The notes: generated by a model not told the origin, from the sequence alone. A stretch of 64,000 bases of DNA from Oxalobacteraceae bacterium OTU3CAMAD1 (GCA_024123915.1 CP099650.1:7417273-7481272); one strand, 5' to 3'; positions 12,916 through 27,815 are shown, counted from the first letter of the stretch. Translations and numbers: made by a program.

Positions 12916-13698
12916 CTAGCTCATGACACTGCCGCCGTCGACGTTGAGCGTCTGGGCGGTGATGTAGGCCGAGTCGTCGCTGGCCAGGAAGATCGCGGCG
13001 CCGACCAGGTCCGCCGGTGTGCCCATGCGCCCCAGCGGCACGGCCAGGCCCACGGCTTTCTTCTTCTCGCCCGGCTGCAAACCTTCGTAGCGGGCGAACA
13101 GGGAATCGACATGGTTCCACATCGGCGTGTCGACCACGCCCGGCGCGATGCCGTTGACGCGGATGCCGTAGGGCGCCATGGCCAGCGCGGCCGACTGGGT
13201 GTAACTGATTACGGCAGCCTTGCTGGCGCAGTAATGCGCCACCAGCGCCTCGCCACGGCGGCCGGCCTGCGACGCCAGGTTGACGATGGCGCCGGTGCGG
13301 CCGGCGTCGCGCATGCTTTGAAGGACCCGCTGCATGACGAGGAACATGCCCTTGACGTTGACATCGAACAGGCGCTGGTACATGTCCAGATCCGATTCCA
13401 GCAGCGGCGCCATGTCAAACACGGCGGCGTTGTTGAACAGGATGTCGATGGGACCGAAGCGGCCCTGGGCCGCGGCCAGCAGCGCGCCGACCGATTCGGC
13501 GCTGGTGACGTCGGCCTGCACGTACTGCAGCTGCGCGGGATGGCGCGCCATCACCTCGGCCAGCGCGGGCGGCGCTTGCGGCGCCAGGTCGGCCACGGTG
13601 CAGCTGGCGCCTTCGGCCAGGTAGCCCTCGGCCACCGCGAGGCCGATGCCGCCACCGGCGCCGGTCAACAACGCATGCCGGGAAGCGAGACGATTCAT
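12916..13698 (-). CDS. Short-chain dehydrogenase/reductase, probable polyol (sorbitol-type) dehydrogenase
   Basis: A classical SDR of 260 residues. The cofactor motif TGAGGGIG is at 12-19 and NNA is at 89-91. The catalytic Ser143, Tyr156 and Lys160 lie in the order S...YCASK. The C-terminal VDGGSVMS is usual for the class. AAGGAG lies just upstream of the ATG. It sits downstream of the AraC-type regulator and upstream of the porin. Its promoter region carries AGTATCG half-sites like those before the importer genes. In related loci an SDR oxidises sorbitol or a similar polyol to the ketose. The substrate here is inferred from context only. Confidence 0.88.
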   Translation of the reverse strand: MNRLASRHALLTGAGGGIGLAVAEGYLAEGASCTVADLAPQAPPALAEVMARHPAQLQYVQADVTSAESVGALLAAAQGRFGPIDILFNNAAVFDMAPLLESDLDMYQRLFDVNVKGMFLVMQRVLQSMRDAGRTGAIVNLASQAGRRGEALVAHYCASKAAVISYTQSAALAMAPYGIRVNGIAPGVVDTPMWNHVDSLFARYEGLQPGEKKKAVGLAVPLGRMGTPADLVGAAIFLASDDSAYITAQTLNVDGGSVMS

Positions 13699-13720
13699 GC
13701 GGATCTCCTTTCGTTATAGT

Positions 13721-13803
13721 CGATACAGTCATCTGCATCGTGAAAGAAAGTCTAGCAGCGGCCCCTCGGCAAAATCGATACTGCAAGCGCGATAATCGAT
13801 ACT
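13721..13803 (-). promoter_or_regulatory. Promoter region of the SDR gene with AraC-type half-sites
   Basis: Read on the minus strand, AGTATCG occurs twice, at 13797-13803 and 13776-13782 (21 bp apart, two helical turns), and TGTATCG once at 13721-13727. A possible -10 TAGACT lies at 13749-13754. The same half-site occurs four times before the importer operon, which suggests control by the adjacent AraC-family protein. Confidence 0.6.
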
Positions 13804-13813
13804 CTTATACCTG

Positions 13814-14731
13814 TCAGGCGCCGAATCGTCCCGACGCCTGCTGGCGGAACTCCTTGGGCGTCATGCCCTTCAGCTCCAGGAAGCGGCGGTTGAAATTGGC
13901 GACGTTGTTAAAGCCGGCGTCGTAGCAGATGTTGGTGACATAGCGCTCCGTTTCCATCAGCAGCTGGCAGGCCTTGTTGACGCGCAGGCGGTTGACGAAA
14001 TCGGTGAAGCTGTTGCCGGTGGCGGTGCGGAAGAAGCGCGTGAACATGCGCTCGGACATGCCCAGTTGCCGCGCCAGGTCGCCCATCGAAAACTGGCTGC
14101 TGAAATTCTGCACGATGAAGTCGACTGCGGAGCTGATGCGCGCCAGCGCGTCGTCGTCGTCGAACGACTGCATCGGCACGGTCGACAGCAGCTGGTAGTC
14201 GCTGCTGTCGGCCAGCTCGCCCAGCAAGGTGAGGAACTCGATGAAACGCGGCAGGCCCTTGCCGTCGCGGATGCGGATGAAGCGCTGCCTTGCCTGTTCG
14301 CTGATGCCGAAGAACTCGATGCCGTGGGTGGCGCGCTGCAGCAGCGGCATGATGCTCTTAACTTCGGGAATGGCGCCGGCCATCTGCTCCAGCGGCGCGT
14401 GGGTGAACTGAATCACCATGTCGCGCAACTTGACGCCTTCGGCGGGAGTGTCCAGCGACACCCAGTTGTGCGGAATGCGCGGCGCCGTCAGTACCAGATG
14501 GCCGGGGGAGAACTGGCCGATATAGTCGCCCACGAACACCTTGCCGCTGCTGGCGCAAATCAGGTGCAGCTCGTACTCGTCGTGGTAGTGCCAGCGTACC
14601 AGGGAGCTGGGGAAGCCATGCTCCAGGTAGCGGATAAAACCATATCGTCCATTCGGCTCGAACCCCTCGCTCGCGTCGCGCGCGCAATCGTGTTCCAGCT
14701 CCAGTGTGCGGTGTATGCTCTTGGGTGGCAT
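13814..14731 (-). CDS. mtlR: AraC-family transcriptional regulator of the sugar-alcohol locus (MtlR-like)
   Basis: A 305-residue DNA-binding activator. The N-terminal part is a cupin-type sensor: WHYHDEYELHLI near residue 50 and the GHLVLTAPRIPHNW segment. The C-terminal ~100 residues hold the two AraC helix-turn-helix motifs (MGDLARQLGMSERMFTRFFR and INICYDAGFNNVANFNRRF-like). I chose the ATG at 14731 because AGGAGG lies 8 nt upstream. It lies between the xylulokinase and SDR genes, as AraC-type MtlR accompanies mannitol/arabitol operons of Pseudomonas. A -10 TATACT at 14772-14777 may give it its own promoter. Likely targets are the AGTATCG half-sites near 13.8 and 22.0 kb. Confidence 0.86.
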   Translation of the reverse strand: MPPKSIHRTLELEHDCARDASEGFEPNGRYGFIRYLEHGFPSSLVRWHYHDEYELHLICASSGKVFVGDYIGQFSPGHLVLTAPRIPHNWVSLDTPAEGVKLRDMVIQFTHAPLEQMAGAIPEVKSIMPLLQRATHGIEFFGISEQARQRFIRIRDGKGLPRFIEFLTLLGELADSSDYQLLSTVPMQSFDDDDALARISSAVDFIVQNFSSQFSMGDLARQLGMSERMFTRFFRTATGNSFTDFVNRLRVNKACQLLMETERYVTNICYDAGFNNVANFNRRFLELKGMTPKEFRQQASGRFGA

Positions 14732-14793
14732 GTCGCTGTCCTCCTCTCCTCGGTATGTGCTGCGCCAAATGAGTATAGCAAAGCCGATCCGCC

Positions 14794-16260
<1,467 letters not shown>

Positions 16261-16264
16261 GGTC

Positions 16265-17749
16265 CTACTCCTTCGTGGCCAACACGTGATCCAGCGCGGC
16301 TCGCACGCCGTCGCGGTACAGGCGCGCGAGAGACTCTGTAACGGCCGCCGCAAAGCGCGGCTCGTCGGCCAATTCTCCGAACAATTCGCGCAGCGATAGC
16401 AGCGGCCCCGCATTGGCGCCGCCGCGCAGCGCGTGCTCGCGCAAGCGTTCCCCGTGCGGGTCGATCAGCGGCATCACCGCGCCCGACTCGGAGCGGCCGT
16501 TCAGGTAGCGGAACCAGCACGCCACGGTAAAGCCGAGCCGCGTGATCGGGCCGCCCCGTTCCAGCTGTTCCCGCACCGAGGGCAGCACAAATTTGGGAAT
16601 GCGCGCCGATCCTTCGGTGCCGATGCGCGACAACTGGTCGCGGATGGTCGGATTGGAGAAACGCTCGATCAGCGTGCGCTTGTAGGCCTCCAGGTCGATG
16701 CCCTCGACGGCGGGCAGCAAGGGCGTGACCTCGATATCCATCATGTCGCTGAATAGCTGGCGGATGCCGGCGTCCGCCATCGCTTCGTGCGCGTACTCGT
16801 AGTCGAACAGCATGCCGAGATAGCACAGCGACTGGTGGCCGGCGTTGAGCAGCCGCAGTTTCATTTTTTCGTAGGGCAGCACGTCGCCCGTCATCTGCGC
16901 GCCGACCAGCTCCCACGCCGGCCGGCCGCCGGGGAAACGGTCCTCGATCACCCACTGCAGGAATGGCTCGGTCATCACCGGCCAGGCGTCGGCCAGGCCG
17001 AAGCGGTCGCGCAGCAGCGCGCGGTGTTCGTCGGTGGTGGCGGGCGTGATGCGATCGACCATGCTGTTGGGGAAAGCGGCGTGTTGCGCCACCCACTCGC
17101 TCAACGCCGGATCGCGCAGGGCGGTGAAGGCCAGCAGCATCTTGCGCAGCACGTCGCCGTTGTTTTGCAGGTTATCGCACGACATCAGCGTGAAGGGCGC
17201 CAGGCCGCGTTCGCGTCGGCGGTTCAGCGCCTCGGCCAGATAGCCGAACGAGCAGCGCGGCGTGAGCGGGTGCGCCAGGTCGTGCGCAATGTCCGCATGG
17301 CCGGCGTCGAATTCGCCGGTGCCCTGGTTGATGTAGTAGCCGCCCTCCGTGATCGTCAGCGCGACGATGCGGGTGCCGGGATCGGCCATCTTTTCCAGCA
17401 CCGCCCCGGCGTCGTCCGGCGCGTACAGGAATTCCAGCAGTGATCCGATCACGCGCGCCGCATCGCCCTGCGCGCCGCGTTCGACCACGGTGTACAGGCA
17501 ATCCTGGGCCAGCATGGCGTCGCGGATGGCCGCGTCGTGCGGCAGCAAGGCCACGCCGCAGTAGCCCCATTGCTGGTGTCCGGGCAGGTGCAGCAGCCGG
17601 TCCAGATAGACCGCCTGGTGCGCGCGGAAAAATCCGCCGACGCCGATATGCACGATGCTGCGCGCGACATCCCGGCGATCGTAATCCGGCCCGGCGACAT
17701 TAGGCGGCAGATTGGCCAGCGCGGTCTGGTTCAATGCGATAGCCTTCAT
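16265..17749 (-). CDS. mtlD: Mannitol 2-dehydrogenase (polyol-specific long-chain dehydrogenase)
   Basis: A cytoplasmic NAD-dependent enzyme that oxidises D-mannitol to fructose, and often D-arabitol to D-xylulose. It has 494 residues, the usual length. The N-terminal cofactor domain shows VHIGVGGFFRAHQAVY (about 33-48). The catalytic triad is in KLRLLNAGH: K297, N302 and H305, the spacing of the Pseudomonas fluorescens enzyme. The start ATG overlaps the stop of the ABC ATPase gene by 4 nt (ATGA), so translation is coupled. Family members differ in preference among mannitol, arabitol and fructuronate; the importer and XylB favour hexitol/pentitol use. Confidence 0.93.
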   Translation of the reverse strand: MKAIALNQTALANLPPNVAGPDYDRRDVARSIVHIGVGGFFRAHQAVYLDRLLHLPGHQQWGYCGVALLPHDAAIRDAMLAQDCLYTVVERGAQGDAARVIGSLLEFLYAPDDAGAVLEKMADPGTRIVALTITEGGYYINQGTGEFDAGHADIAHDLAHPLTPRCSFGYLAEALNRRRERGLAPFTLMSCDNLQNNGDVLRKMLLAFTALRDPALSEWVAQHAAFPNSMVDRITPATTDEHRALLRDRFGLADAWPVMTEPFLQWVIEDRFPGGRPAWELVGAQMTGDVLPYEKMKLRLLNAGHQSLCYLGMLFDYEYAHEAMADAGIRQLFSDMMDIEVTPLLPAVEGIDLEAYKRTLIERFSNPTIRDQLSRIGTEGSARIPKFVLPSVREQLERGGPITRLGFTVACWFRYLNGRSESGAVMPLIDPHGERLREHALRGGANAGPLLSLRELFGELADEPRFAAAVTESLARLYRDGVRAALDHVLATKE

Positions 17750-18810
17750 GCCGACACTCCCCGCGCGGCGGCATAGGTTTTGCCGGCGGCGTCGAAATGG
17801 TGCACCGCGCCCGGGTCGAAGCAAAGCCGCGTGCCGTCGCCGGGACGCAGGGCGGTGCGCTCGCCGCCACGCGTGACGATCTGCACGTTGTTTTCCAGGC
17901 GCGCGTAGACCAGCGTCTCCACGCCCAGCGATTCGACCAAGTCCACCGTCGCCGGCAGGCTGCCGGGTGTCGCGCCCTCCCCCGTCCCGCACAGCCGCAC
18001 GTGTTCCGGACGGATGCCGACGAAGCCGTCGCCACGCGCCCCGCTCCCCGCCAGCGGTCCCAGCATCGGCAGGGCGGTCGCCGGCACCACGTTCATGCTC
18101 GGCGTGCCGATGAACTGCGCCACGAAACGGTTGGCGGGACGGTCGTAGAGTTCCAGCGGCGTGCCGTGCTGCTCGATCTGGCCGTCGCGCAGCACCACCA
18201 CGCGGTCGGCCAATGTCATCGCCTCGACCTGGTCGTGGGTGACGTAGATCGAGGTCGCACCCAGTTCGGCGTGCAGCTTGGCGATCTGGATGCGGGTCTG
18301 CACGCGCAGCGCCGCGTCGAGGTTCGACAGCGGCTCGTCGAACAGGAACACCTTCGGATCGCGCACGATCGCGCGCCCGATCGCCACGCGCTGGCGCTGT
18401 CCGCCCGACAGGTCCTTCGGCGTGCGTTGCAGGTATTTTCCCAGGTCGAGAATGGCGGCGGCCTTCTCGACCTTCTCGCGGATCACCGCGCGGTCGACGC
18501 CGGCCAGCTTGAGCGCGAACGACATGTTCTCGAACACCGTCATGTGCGGATACAGCGCATAGGACTGGAACACCATCGCCAGGTCGCGCTTGGACGACGG
18601 CAGCGCGGTGATGTCGCGCCCATCCAGCAGCAGGCTGCCCTTGTCGATGGTTTCCAGGCCGGCGATCATGCGCAGCAAGGTCGATTTGCCGCAGCCGGAT
18701 GGACCGACGAAGACCACGAATTCGCCCTTTTCGATGGCCAGGTCGATGCCCTTGATGGCGTGGTGCTCGCCGAAGAATTTTTCGATGTTACTGAGTTGGA
18801 GGTATGCCAT
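17746..18810 (-). CDS. mtlK: Polyol ABC transporter ATPase (MalK/UgpC/SmoK type)
   Basis: The ATP-hydrolysing subunit of a sugar-alcohol importer on the inner face of the membrane. It has 354 residues: Walker A GPSGCGKST (about 36-44), signature LSGGQRQR (about 134-141), Walker B VFLFDEP, the switch His in YVTHDQ, and a C-terminal TOBE-type region with GIRPEHV. This is the length and layout of the CUT1-family MalK group. It lies 31 bp after the second permease gene and overlaps the mannitol dehydrogenase gene by 4 nt. Confidence 0.94.
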   Translation of the reverse strand: MAYLQLSNIEKFFGEHHAIKGIDLAIEKGEFVVFVGPSGCGKSTLLRMIAGLETIDKGSLLLDGRDITALPSSKRDLAMVFQSYALYPHMTVFENMSFALKLAGVDRAVIREKVEKAAAILDLGKYLQRTPKDLSGGQRQRVAIGRAIVRDPKVFLFDEPLSNLDAALRVQTRIQIAKLHAELGATSIYVTHDQVEAMTLADRVVVLRDGQIEQHGTPLELYDRPANRFVAQFIGTPSMNVVPATALPMLGPLAGSGARGDGFVGIRPEHVRLCGTGEGATPGSLPATVDLVESLGVETLVYARLENNVQIVTRGGERTALRPGDGTRLCFDPGAVHHFDAAGKTYAAARGVSA

Positions 18811-18841
18811 GGTTGCTGTCCTAAGTTGATGGTTGCCGCGC

Positions 18842-19660
18842 TTATTTGACGGCGCCGAACGTCATGCCTTGCACCAGCTGCTTCTGGCAGAACCAGCCCA
18901 GCGCCATGATCGGCGCGATCGCCATCAGCGAGGCGGCCGACAGCTTGGCCCAGAACAGGCCTTCGGGGCTGGAGTAGGAGGCGATCAGCCAGGCCAGGGT
19001 GCCGGCGTTGGCCGCGCCCAGGTTCAGCGACCAGAACGACTCGTTCCAGGCCCACACCATGCACACCAGCGCGGTCGAGGCGATGCCGCCCGTCGACAGC
19101 GGCAGCACGATGTGGCGGAACTCGTGGAACACGGTGGCGCCGTCCATGCGCGCCGCCTCCAAAATCTCGCGCGGCAGTTCGCGCAGGTTGGTGTACAGGA
19201 GCCAGATCATGATGGGTAAATTCATCAGCATGAACATGACGGTCAATCCGGCCCAGCTATCGAGCAGGCCGAAATACTGGTAGCAGATATAGATCGGCAT
19301 CAGCGCGCCCACGCCGGGCATGTAGCGCGAGCTGAGGATGAACTTGAGCAGGCCGATGGTGCCGCGCGTGGGGAAGAAGGCCATCGAGTACGCTGCAGGC
19401 AGCGCGATCGCCAGGCCGATGGCCGTCGACAGCACGCTGGTGAGCAGCGAATTGAGCGCGTAGCCGATGTAGTGGTCGCGCGCCATGACGTCGCGGAAGC
19501 TTTGCAACGTCGGCGAGAAGAACAGCAGCGGCGGCGTGGAGATGGCCTGGGCTTCGGTCTTGAAGGCCATCAGTCCGAGCCAGAAGATCGGAAAGAACAG
19601 CAGCAGCGCGAAGAACCAGGCGGCTACGGTGCGGACGTGCAGGGTGGTGTGCTTGTGCAT
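18842..19660 (-). CDS. mtlG: Polyol ABC transporter permease 2 (MalG type)
   Basis: An inner-membrane subunit of 272 residues with six predicted membrane segments. The EAA-loop, EAARMDGATVFHEFRHIVLP, identifies a MalG-type CUT1 permease and contacts the ATPase. The start has AAGGAG upstream and lies 10 nt after the stop of the preceding permease gene. Confidence 0.92.
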   Translation of the reverse strand: MHKHTTLHVRTVAAWFFALLLFFPIFWLGLMAFKTEAQAISTPPLLFFSPTLQSFRDVMARDHYIGYALNSLLTSVLSTAIGLAIALPAAYSMAFFPTRGTIGLLKFILSSRYMPGVGALMPIYICYQYFGLLDSWAGLTVMFMLMNLPIMIWLLYTNLRELPREILEAARMDGATVFHEFRHIVLPLSTGGIASTALVCMVWAWNESFWSLNLGAANAGTLAWLIASYSSPEGLFWAKLSAASLMAIAPIMALGWFCQKQLVQGMTFGAVK

Positions 19661-19670
19661 CGCGGTCTCC

Positions 19671-20531
19671 TTATTTGGCCAGGTTCTTGCCGATGACGCG
19701 CATCAGGAAGAAGGCGGCGATATTCGCCAGCAGCACAGCGAACAACGCGCCGGCCGACGCCGCGCCGATGTCGTAGGATTGCAGCGCCTGTTGATAGATC
19801 ATGAACGTGATCGTGGTGGTGTCGAAACCGGGGCCACCGCCGGTGGTGGTGAAGATTTCGGCGAACACCGACAGCAGGAAGATCATCTCGATCATCAGCA
19901 CCACCGACACCGCGCGCCCCAGGTGCGGGATGTACAGGTAGCGCAGCTGCTGCAGGTAGTTGGCGCCGTCCATGCCGGCCGCCTCCAGCTGCTCGCGGTC
20001 CATCGACTGCAGCGCCGTCATGAAGATCAGGCAGGCGAAGGGCAGCCACTGCCAGGACACCATCATGACGATCGACAGCAGCGGATACTCCGACAGCCAG
20101 TCGATCGGCGTCTGCCCGAGCAAATGGCTGACTTGTGCGAACAGGCCGTAGATGGGATTGAGCAGCATGTTCTTCCACATCAGCGAGTTCACCGCCGGCA
20201 TGACCAGGAACGGCGAGATCAGAAGCACGCGGACGATGGCGCGGCCGGGAAAGGCTTCGTTGATCAGCAGGCCGAGGGCGGCGCCACCCAGCACGGTGAT
20301 CAGCATGACCGAGAACATCAGCACGAAGGTGTTGTGCAGCGCCGGCACGAAGGCGCCGTCGGTGAAGAAGAAGTAGAAATTCTCCAGCCCGTGGAACGGG
20401 TGGTCGCCCGGCGCCAGCAGGCTGAATTTGACCAGCGAGTAGTACAGCGTGATCAGCAGCGGGACGATGGAAATGATGGCGATGGAAAGCACCGCCGGCG
20501 TCAGCAAAGTCCGAGGTATCAGTCGTTTCAT
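19671..20531 (-). CDS. mtlF: Polyol ABC transporter permease 1 (MalF type)
   Basis: An inner-membrane subunit of 286 residues. It has six predicted helices and the EAA-loop EAAGMDGANYLQQLRYLYIP before the last two. It is paired with the MalG-type permease directly downstream. I chose the ATG at 20531, which gives MKRLIPRTLL; a TTG 12 nt upstream is less likely. Confidence 0.92.
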   Translation of the reverse strand: MKRLIPRTLLTPAVLSIAIISIVPLLITLYYSLVKFSLLAPGDHPFHGLENFYFFFTDGAFVPALHNTFVLMFSVMLITVLGGAALGLLINEAFPGRAIVRVLLISPFLVMPAVNSLMWKNMLLNPIYGLFAQVSHLLGQTPIDWLSEYPLLSIVMMVSWQWLPFACLIFMTALQSMDREQLEAAGMDGANYLQQLRYLYIPHLGRAVSVVLMIEMIFLLSVFAEIFTTTGGGPGFDTTTITFMIYQQALQSYDIGAASAGALFAVLLANIAAFFLMRVIGKNLAK

Positions 20532-20621
20532 GGGTAATCTCAAAGTGCGTGCGGGTGCTTACGGAACCGCCGGCGGATGCCGACGGCCCGGATGACTGTC
20601 AGTGCGGGTACGACGGTCGCG

Positions 20622-21932
20622 CTATTTGTAATAGCCTGCCTTGCGCATTTCCCGGTCGGCCGCCTGTTGCGACTTCTCGAGCGCCTGGTCGACCGTCACC
20701 TTGCCCAACAGCGCTGCGGTGATCTGCTGGCCGGTGGCCATGCCGATCGCCTGGAACTCCGGCACCGCCGCGTACTGCACGCCGATGTAGGGCGACGGTG
20801 GCAGGGTGTTTTGCTTGGGACTGGCGGTGGCGATGGCCTTGCCTTCGGCCGCCGCGAACTTGGCCGCCTTCACGAACTCGGGATTGGCGTAGGTGGACTT
20901 GCGCGTGCCGGTGGGGACGTTGGCCCAGCTGGTTTCCTTGGCCACCAGCTTGATGTATTCCTTGGACGTGGACCAGTTGATGAACTTCTGCGCCGCTTCC
21001 GGATGCTTGGAGCTTTTCGGTATCGCCAGCGCCCAGGCCCACAGCCAGTTGGCGCCGCGCTCGGTGACGGCGAACGGCGATTGCGCGTAGGCGACCTTGT
21101 CGGCCACCTTGCTTTGCTTCGGATCGCTGACGAAGGAGGCGGCGATGGTGGCGTCGATCCAGATTCCGCACTTGCCTTCGTTGAACATCGCCAGGATTTC
21201 ATTGAAGCTGTTGGAGGACGAACCGGGCGGCCCGTACTTCTTCATCAAGTCGACGTACATGGTCAACGCGTCGCGCCACGGCTTGCTGGTGAACTGCGGC
21301 TGCCATTTCATGTCGAACACCTGGCCGCCGTAGGAGTTGGCCATGGTGGTCAGCAGCACCATGTTGTCGCCCCAGCCTGGTTTGCCGCGCAGGCAGATGC
21401 CGTAAACACCGTTGGCCGGGTCGTGGATCTTGGCCGCCACGGCGCGCAACTGGTCCCAGCTGGGCCGGTCCGCGATTGTCATGCCGGCCTTTTTCACCAG
21501 ATCGCTGCGGTACATGATCATCGAGCTCTCGCCGTAGAACGGCGCGGCGTACAGTTGGCCGTTGAACGACAAGCCTTCGCGTATCGTCGGCAGCAAATCG
21601 TCGACGTCGTAGGCGGCGTCCGGTTTGATCGGCAGCAGCCATTCCTTCTTGGCCCAGATCGGCGCTTCGTACATGCCGATCGTCATCAGGTCGAACTGTC
21701 CGCCTTTGGTGGCGATGTCGGTCGTCATGCGCTGGCGCAGCACGCCCTCTTCCAGGGTGACCCACTTCAGTTTGATATCGGGATTGGCTTGTTCGAAGTG
21801 TTTGCCGAGTTTTTGCATCTCGATCATGTGACCGTTGTTGACGGTTGCGATAACCAGGTCGGTGGCGGCGAGAGGGGAACCGCTGGCGCATAAAAGACCA
21901 ACGCATAACGCACTGAGGGCGATACGATTCAT
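20622..21932 (-). CDS. mtlE: Polyol ABC transporter periplasmic substrate-binding protein
   Basis: A periplasmic binding protein of 436 residues that hands sugar alcohols to the permeases. A signal peptide (MNRIALSALCVGLLCASGSPLAA) precedes the mature start ATDLVIATVNN. The body has the features of family 1 solute-binding proteins, including FDLMTIGMYEAPIWA and YAAPFYGESSMIMYRSD, the latter typical of the SmoE/MtlE sorbitol-mannitol group. The ATG has GGAGA upstream. It is the first gene of the operon, after a promoter region with four regulator half-sites. Confidence 0.92.
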   Translation of the reverse strand: MNRIALSALCVGLLCASGSPLAATDLVIATVNNGHMIEMQKLGKHFEQANPDIKLKWVTLEEGVLRQRMTTDIATKGGQFDLMTIGMYEAPIWAKKEWLLPIKPDAAYDVDDLLPTIREGLSFNGQLYAAPFYGESSMIMYRSDLVKKAGMTIADRPSWDQLRAVAAKIHDPANGVYGICLRGKPGWGDNMVLLTTMANSYGGQVFDMKWQPQFTSKPWRDALTMYVDLMKKYGPPGSSSNSFNEILAMFNEGKCGIWIDATIAASFVSDPKQSKVADKVAYAQSPFAVTERGANWLWAWALAIPKSSKHPEAAQKFINWSTSKEYIKLVAKETSWANVPTGTRKSTYANPEFVKAAKFAAAEGKAIATASPKQNTLPPSPYIGVQYAAVPEFQAIGMATGQQITAALLGKVTVDQALEKSQQAADREMRKAGYYK

Positions 21933-21995
21933 GGTGTTGTCTCCAGATTTTATGATTTTTTGTCGGGGCGGCGCCTGTGAGCACCACTCCTGCAA

Positions 21996-22058
21996 TGTAT
22001 CATCGGCCTCCGATACTTTCCGATACTGAAAACCCAAGTCTCGATACTTTTCGGTACG
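21996..22058 (-). promoter_or_regulatory. Promoter and AraC-type operator array of the polyol operon
   Basis: Read on the minus strand, AGTATCG occurs at 22042-22048, 22021-22027 and 22011-22017, with a weaker fourth copy (CGTACCG) at 22052-22058. The copies form two pairs with 10-bp spacing, and the pairs are 31 bp apart (three helical turns). A possible -10 GATACA is at 21996-22001, so the proximal pair would cover the -35 position, as in class II AraC-type activation. Confidence 0.65.
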
Positions 22059-22132
22059 GGGAACGGGATCAGGAAGGGCGTAACGGGAACCAGAGTATCT
22101 GGATAAGAAAACGCGAGATGAAAAGCAGGACG

Positions 22133-22170
22133 AAAAAAAACCCCACCGGCGCTCATGGCGGGTGGGGCTT
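22133..22170 (-). terminator. Terminator after the extra 5S gene
   Basis: On the minus strand CCCCACC and GGTGGGG form the base of a GC-rich hairpin followed by eight T. It is a strong intrinsic terminator. Confidence 0.9.
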
Positions 22171-22183
22171 TTAGGAATAACTA

Positions 22184-22298
22184 GCTTGACGATAACCTAC
22201 TTTCACACTGGTTGCAGCACTATCATCGGCGCAGAGTCGTTTCACGGTCCTGTTCGGGATGGGAAGGGGTGGGACCGACTTGCTATGGTCATCAAGCA
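22184..22298 (-). rRNA. rrf: Second, divergent 5S ribosomal RNA (tandem copy after rrnB)
   Basis: A full-length 5S gene of about 115 nt, 122 bp downstream of the normal rrnB 5S. It differs from the other three copies by four changes that come in two compensating pairs. In helix I, TGCCTG/GTCAGGC becomes TGCTTG/GTCAAGC. In the second helix, GTTG/CAAC becomes GTCG/CGAC. Everything else matches. Its leader also resembles the leader of the standard 5S genes (AGATTCT.AGC, then GTAC..GTCAATGC). The pattern points to a functional tandem duplicate rather than a pseudogene. I see no promoter of its own, so it probably depends on readthrough from rrnB. Confidence 0.9.
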
Positions 22299-22350
22299 TT
22301 GACCGGTACTACAAACGTCGCGTTTCCGCGCCGCTGAGAATCTTGGGATG

Positions 22351-22403
22351 AAAAGACCCCCACCTGCACCGGACGCGTTCTTGCGCATTCAGGCGGATGG
22401 GGG
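22351..22403 (-). terminator. Weakened terminator between the two rrnB 5S genes
   Basis: A long hairpin with base CCCCCATC/GGTGGGGG, homologous to the rrnC terminator. Its tail is TCTTTTC instead of the T6 run of rrnC, which should allow some readthrough into the second 5S gene. Confidence 0.7.
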
Positions 22404-22419
22404 CTTCTCTATATAACTA

Positions 22420-22534
22420 GCCTGACGATAACCTACTTTCACACTGGTTGCAGCACTATCATCGGCGCAGAGTTGTTTCACGGTCCTGTTCGGGATGGGA
22501 AGGGGTGGGACCAACTTGCTATGGTCATCAGGCA
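22420..22534 (-). rRNA. rrf: 5S ribosomal RNA (rrnB, first copy)
   Basis: Identical in reading to the 5S genes of rrnA and rrnC (starts TGCCTGATGACC, ends GTCAGGC). It lies about 145 bp after the 23S gene in transcript order. Confidence 0.96.
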
Positions 22535-22679
22535 TTGACTTGTACGAGCCGCGTTCTTGTGAACGTTGCTCAGAATCTGGAGAAGTAAGTAATCAGTATC
22601 TCAATACTGGGTAATGAAGTTGTGTATCAACGAACGTTTCAACGCACTTCTTATTCAACCATAACCTGCTAAGGTTATA

Positions 22680-25552
<2,873 letters not shown>

Positions 25553-25771
25553 TATAACGTTAGCCCCTTGCGACTAAACAAAGGAGCGGTTATAGAAATA
25601 AGAAGTACTACGTTGTTGCGTTTGTTGATACATACAATCATTACCCATCGCGCCACCTGTCGGTGATGCGATCAATAAAAATTTACTTACTTCTTCCAGA
25701 TTGTTAAAGAACGTACAGCACTTGATCTCTAAAAGATCAAATCTAAAGGCTTACCCTTACATTTGAACTCT

Positions 25772-25847
25772 TGGTGGAGGATGACGGGATCGAACCGACG
25801 ACCCCCTGCTTGCAAAGCAGGTGCTCTCCCAGCTGAGCTAATCCCCC
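25772..25847 (-). tRNA. tRNA-Ala (TGC), rrnB spacer
   Basis: Sequence identical to the rrnA copy: anticodon loop CTTTGCAAG, encoded CCA, 76 nt. Confidence 0.97.
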
Positions 25848-25871
25848 TGAGATTTACTACTAGGGTAAAAC

Positions 25872-25948
25872 TGGTAGGGCTGGTTGGACTCGAACCAACG
25901 ACCCCCGCGTTATCAACACGGTGCTCTAACCAGCTGAGCTACAGCCCC
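25872..25948 (-). tRNA. tRNA-Ile (GAT), rrnB spacer
   Basis: Sequence identical to the rrnA copy: anticodon loop TTGATAA, encoded CCA, 77 nt. Confidence 0.97.
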
Positions 25949-26023
25949 AAATGCTGTTCTTTGAATTTACAGTCGATAAGTGTGAACGCTTGATGAGTGA
26001 GTTATTGCTAACTCGTGCGACTC

Positions 26024-27555
<1,532 letters not shown>

Positions 27556-27815
27556 AATCTCTGTTACTTTTGCCGTTTTACCGGCACTCTTATTACTAAG
27601 AGGTCGCTCACTCAAAATACTGACAGGCCACTACTTTCGTAGCGCCTATTTCATTACTTCTTGTGAACATTTGATATTTTAAGTATCGCGGAACCGAAGT
27701 TCCGCGTGCACTTTCATCAAACGTCCACACTTATCGACTGTTAATTTTTAAAGAACTTTGTCTGGTACTGCTTGCACGCTTGACAAATCGTTTTGTTCGT
27801 CAGCGCAGAAGAAAG
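27556..27815 (-). other. rrnB leader
   Basis: The same layout as the rrnA leader: the 5' arm of the pre-16S stem at 27714-27740 and a boxA-like GTTCTTTAA just upstream. No protein gene is credible here. Confidence 0.75.

Noticed and set aside
13776..13803. The paired CGATACT sites as simple palindromic operators
   Set aside because: They are direct, not inverted, repeats with helical spacing, which fits AraC-family binding rather than a dimeric repressor.
22184..22298. Reading the extra 5S copy as a pseudogene
   Set aside because: All four differences are paired and compensating, length and core motifs are intact, and a strong terminator follows.
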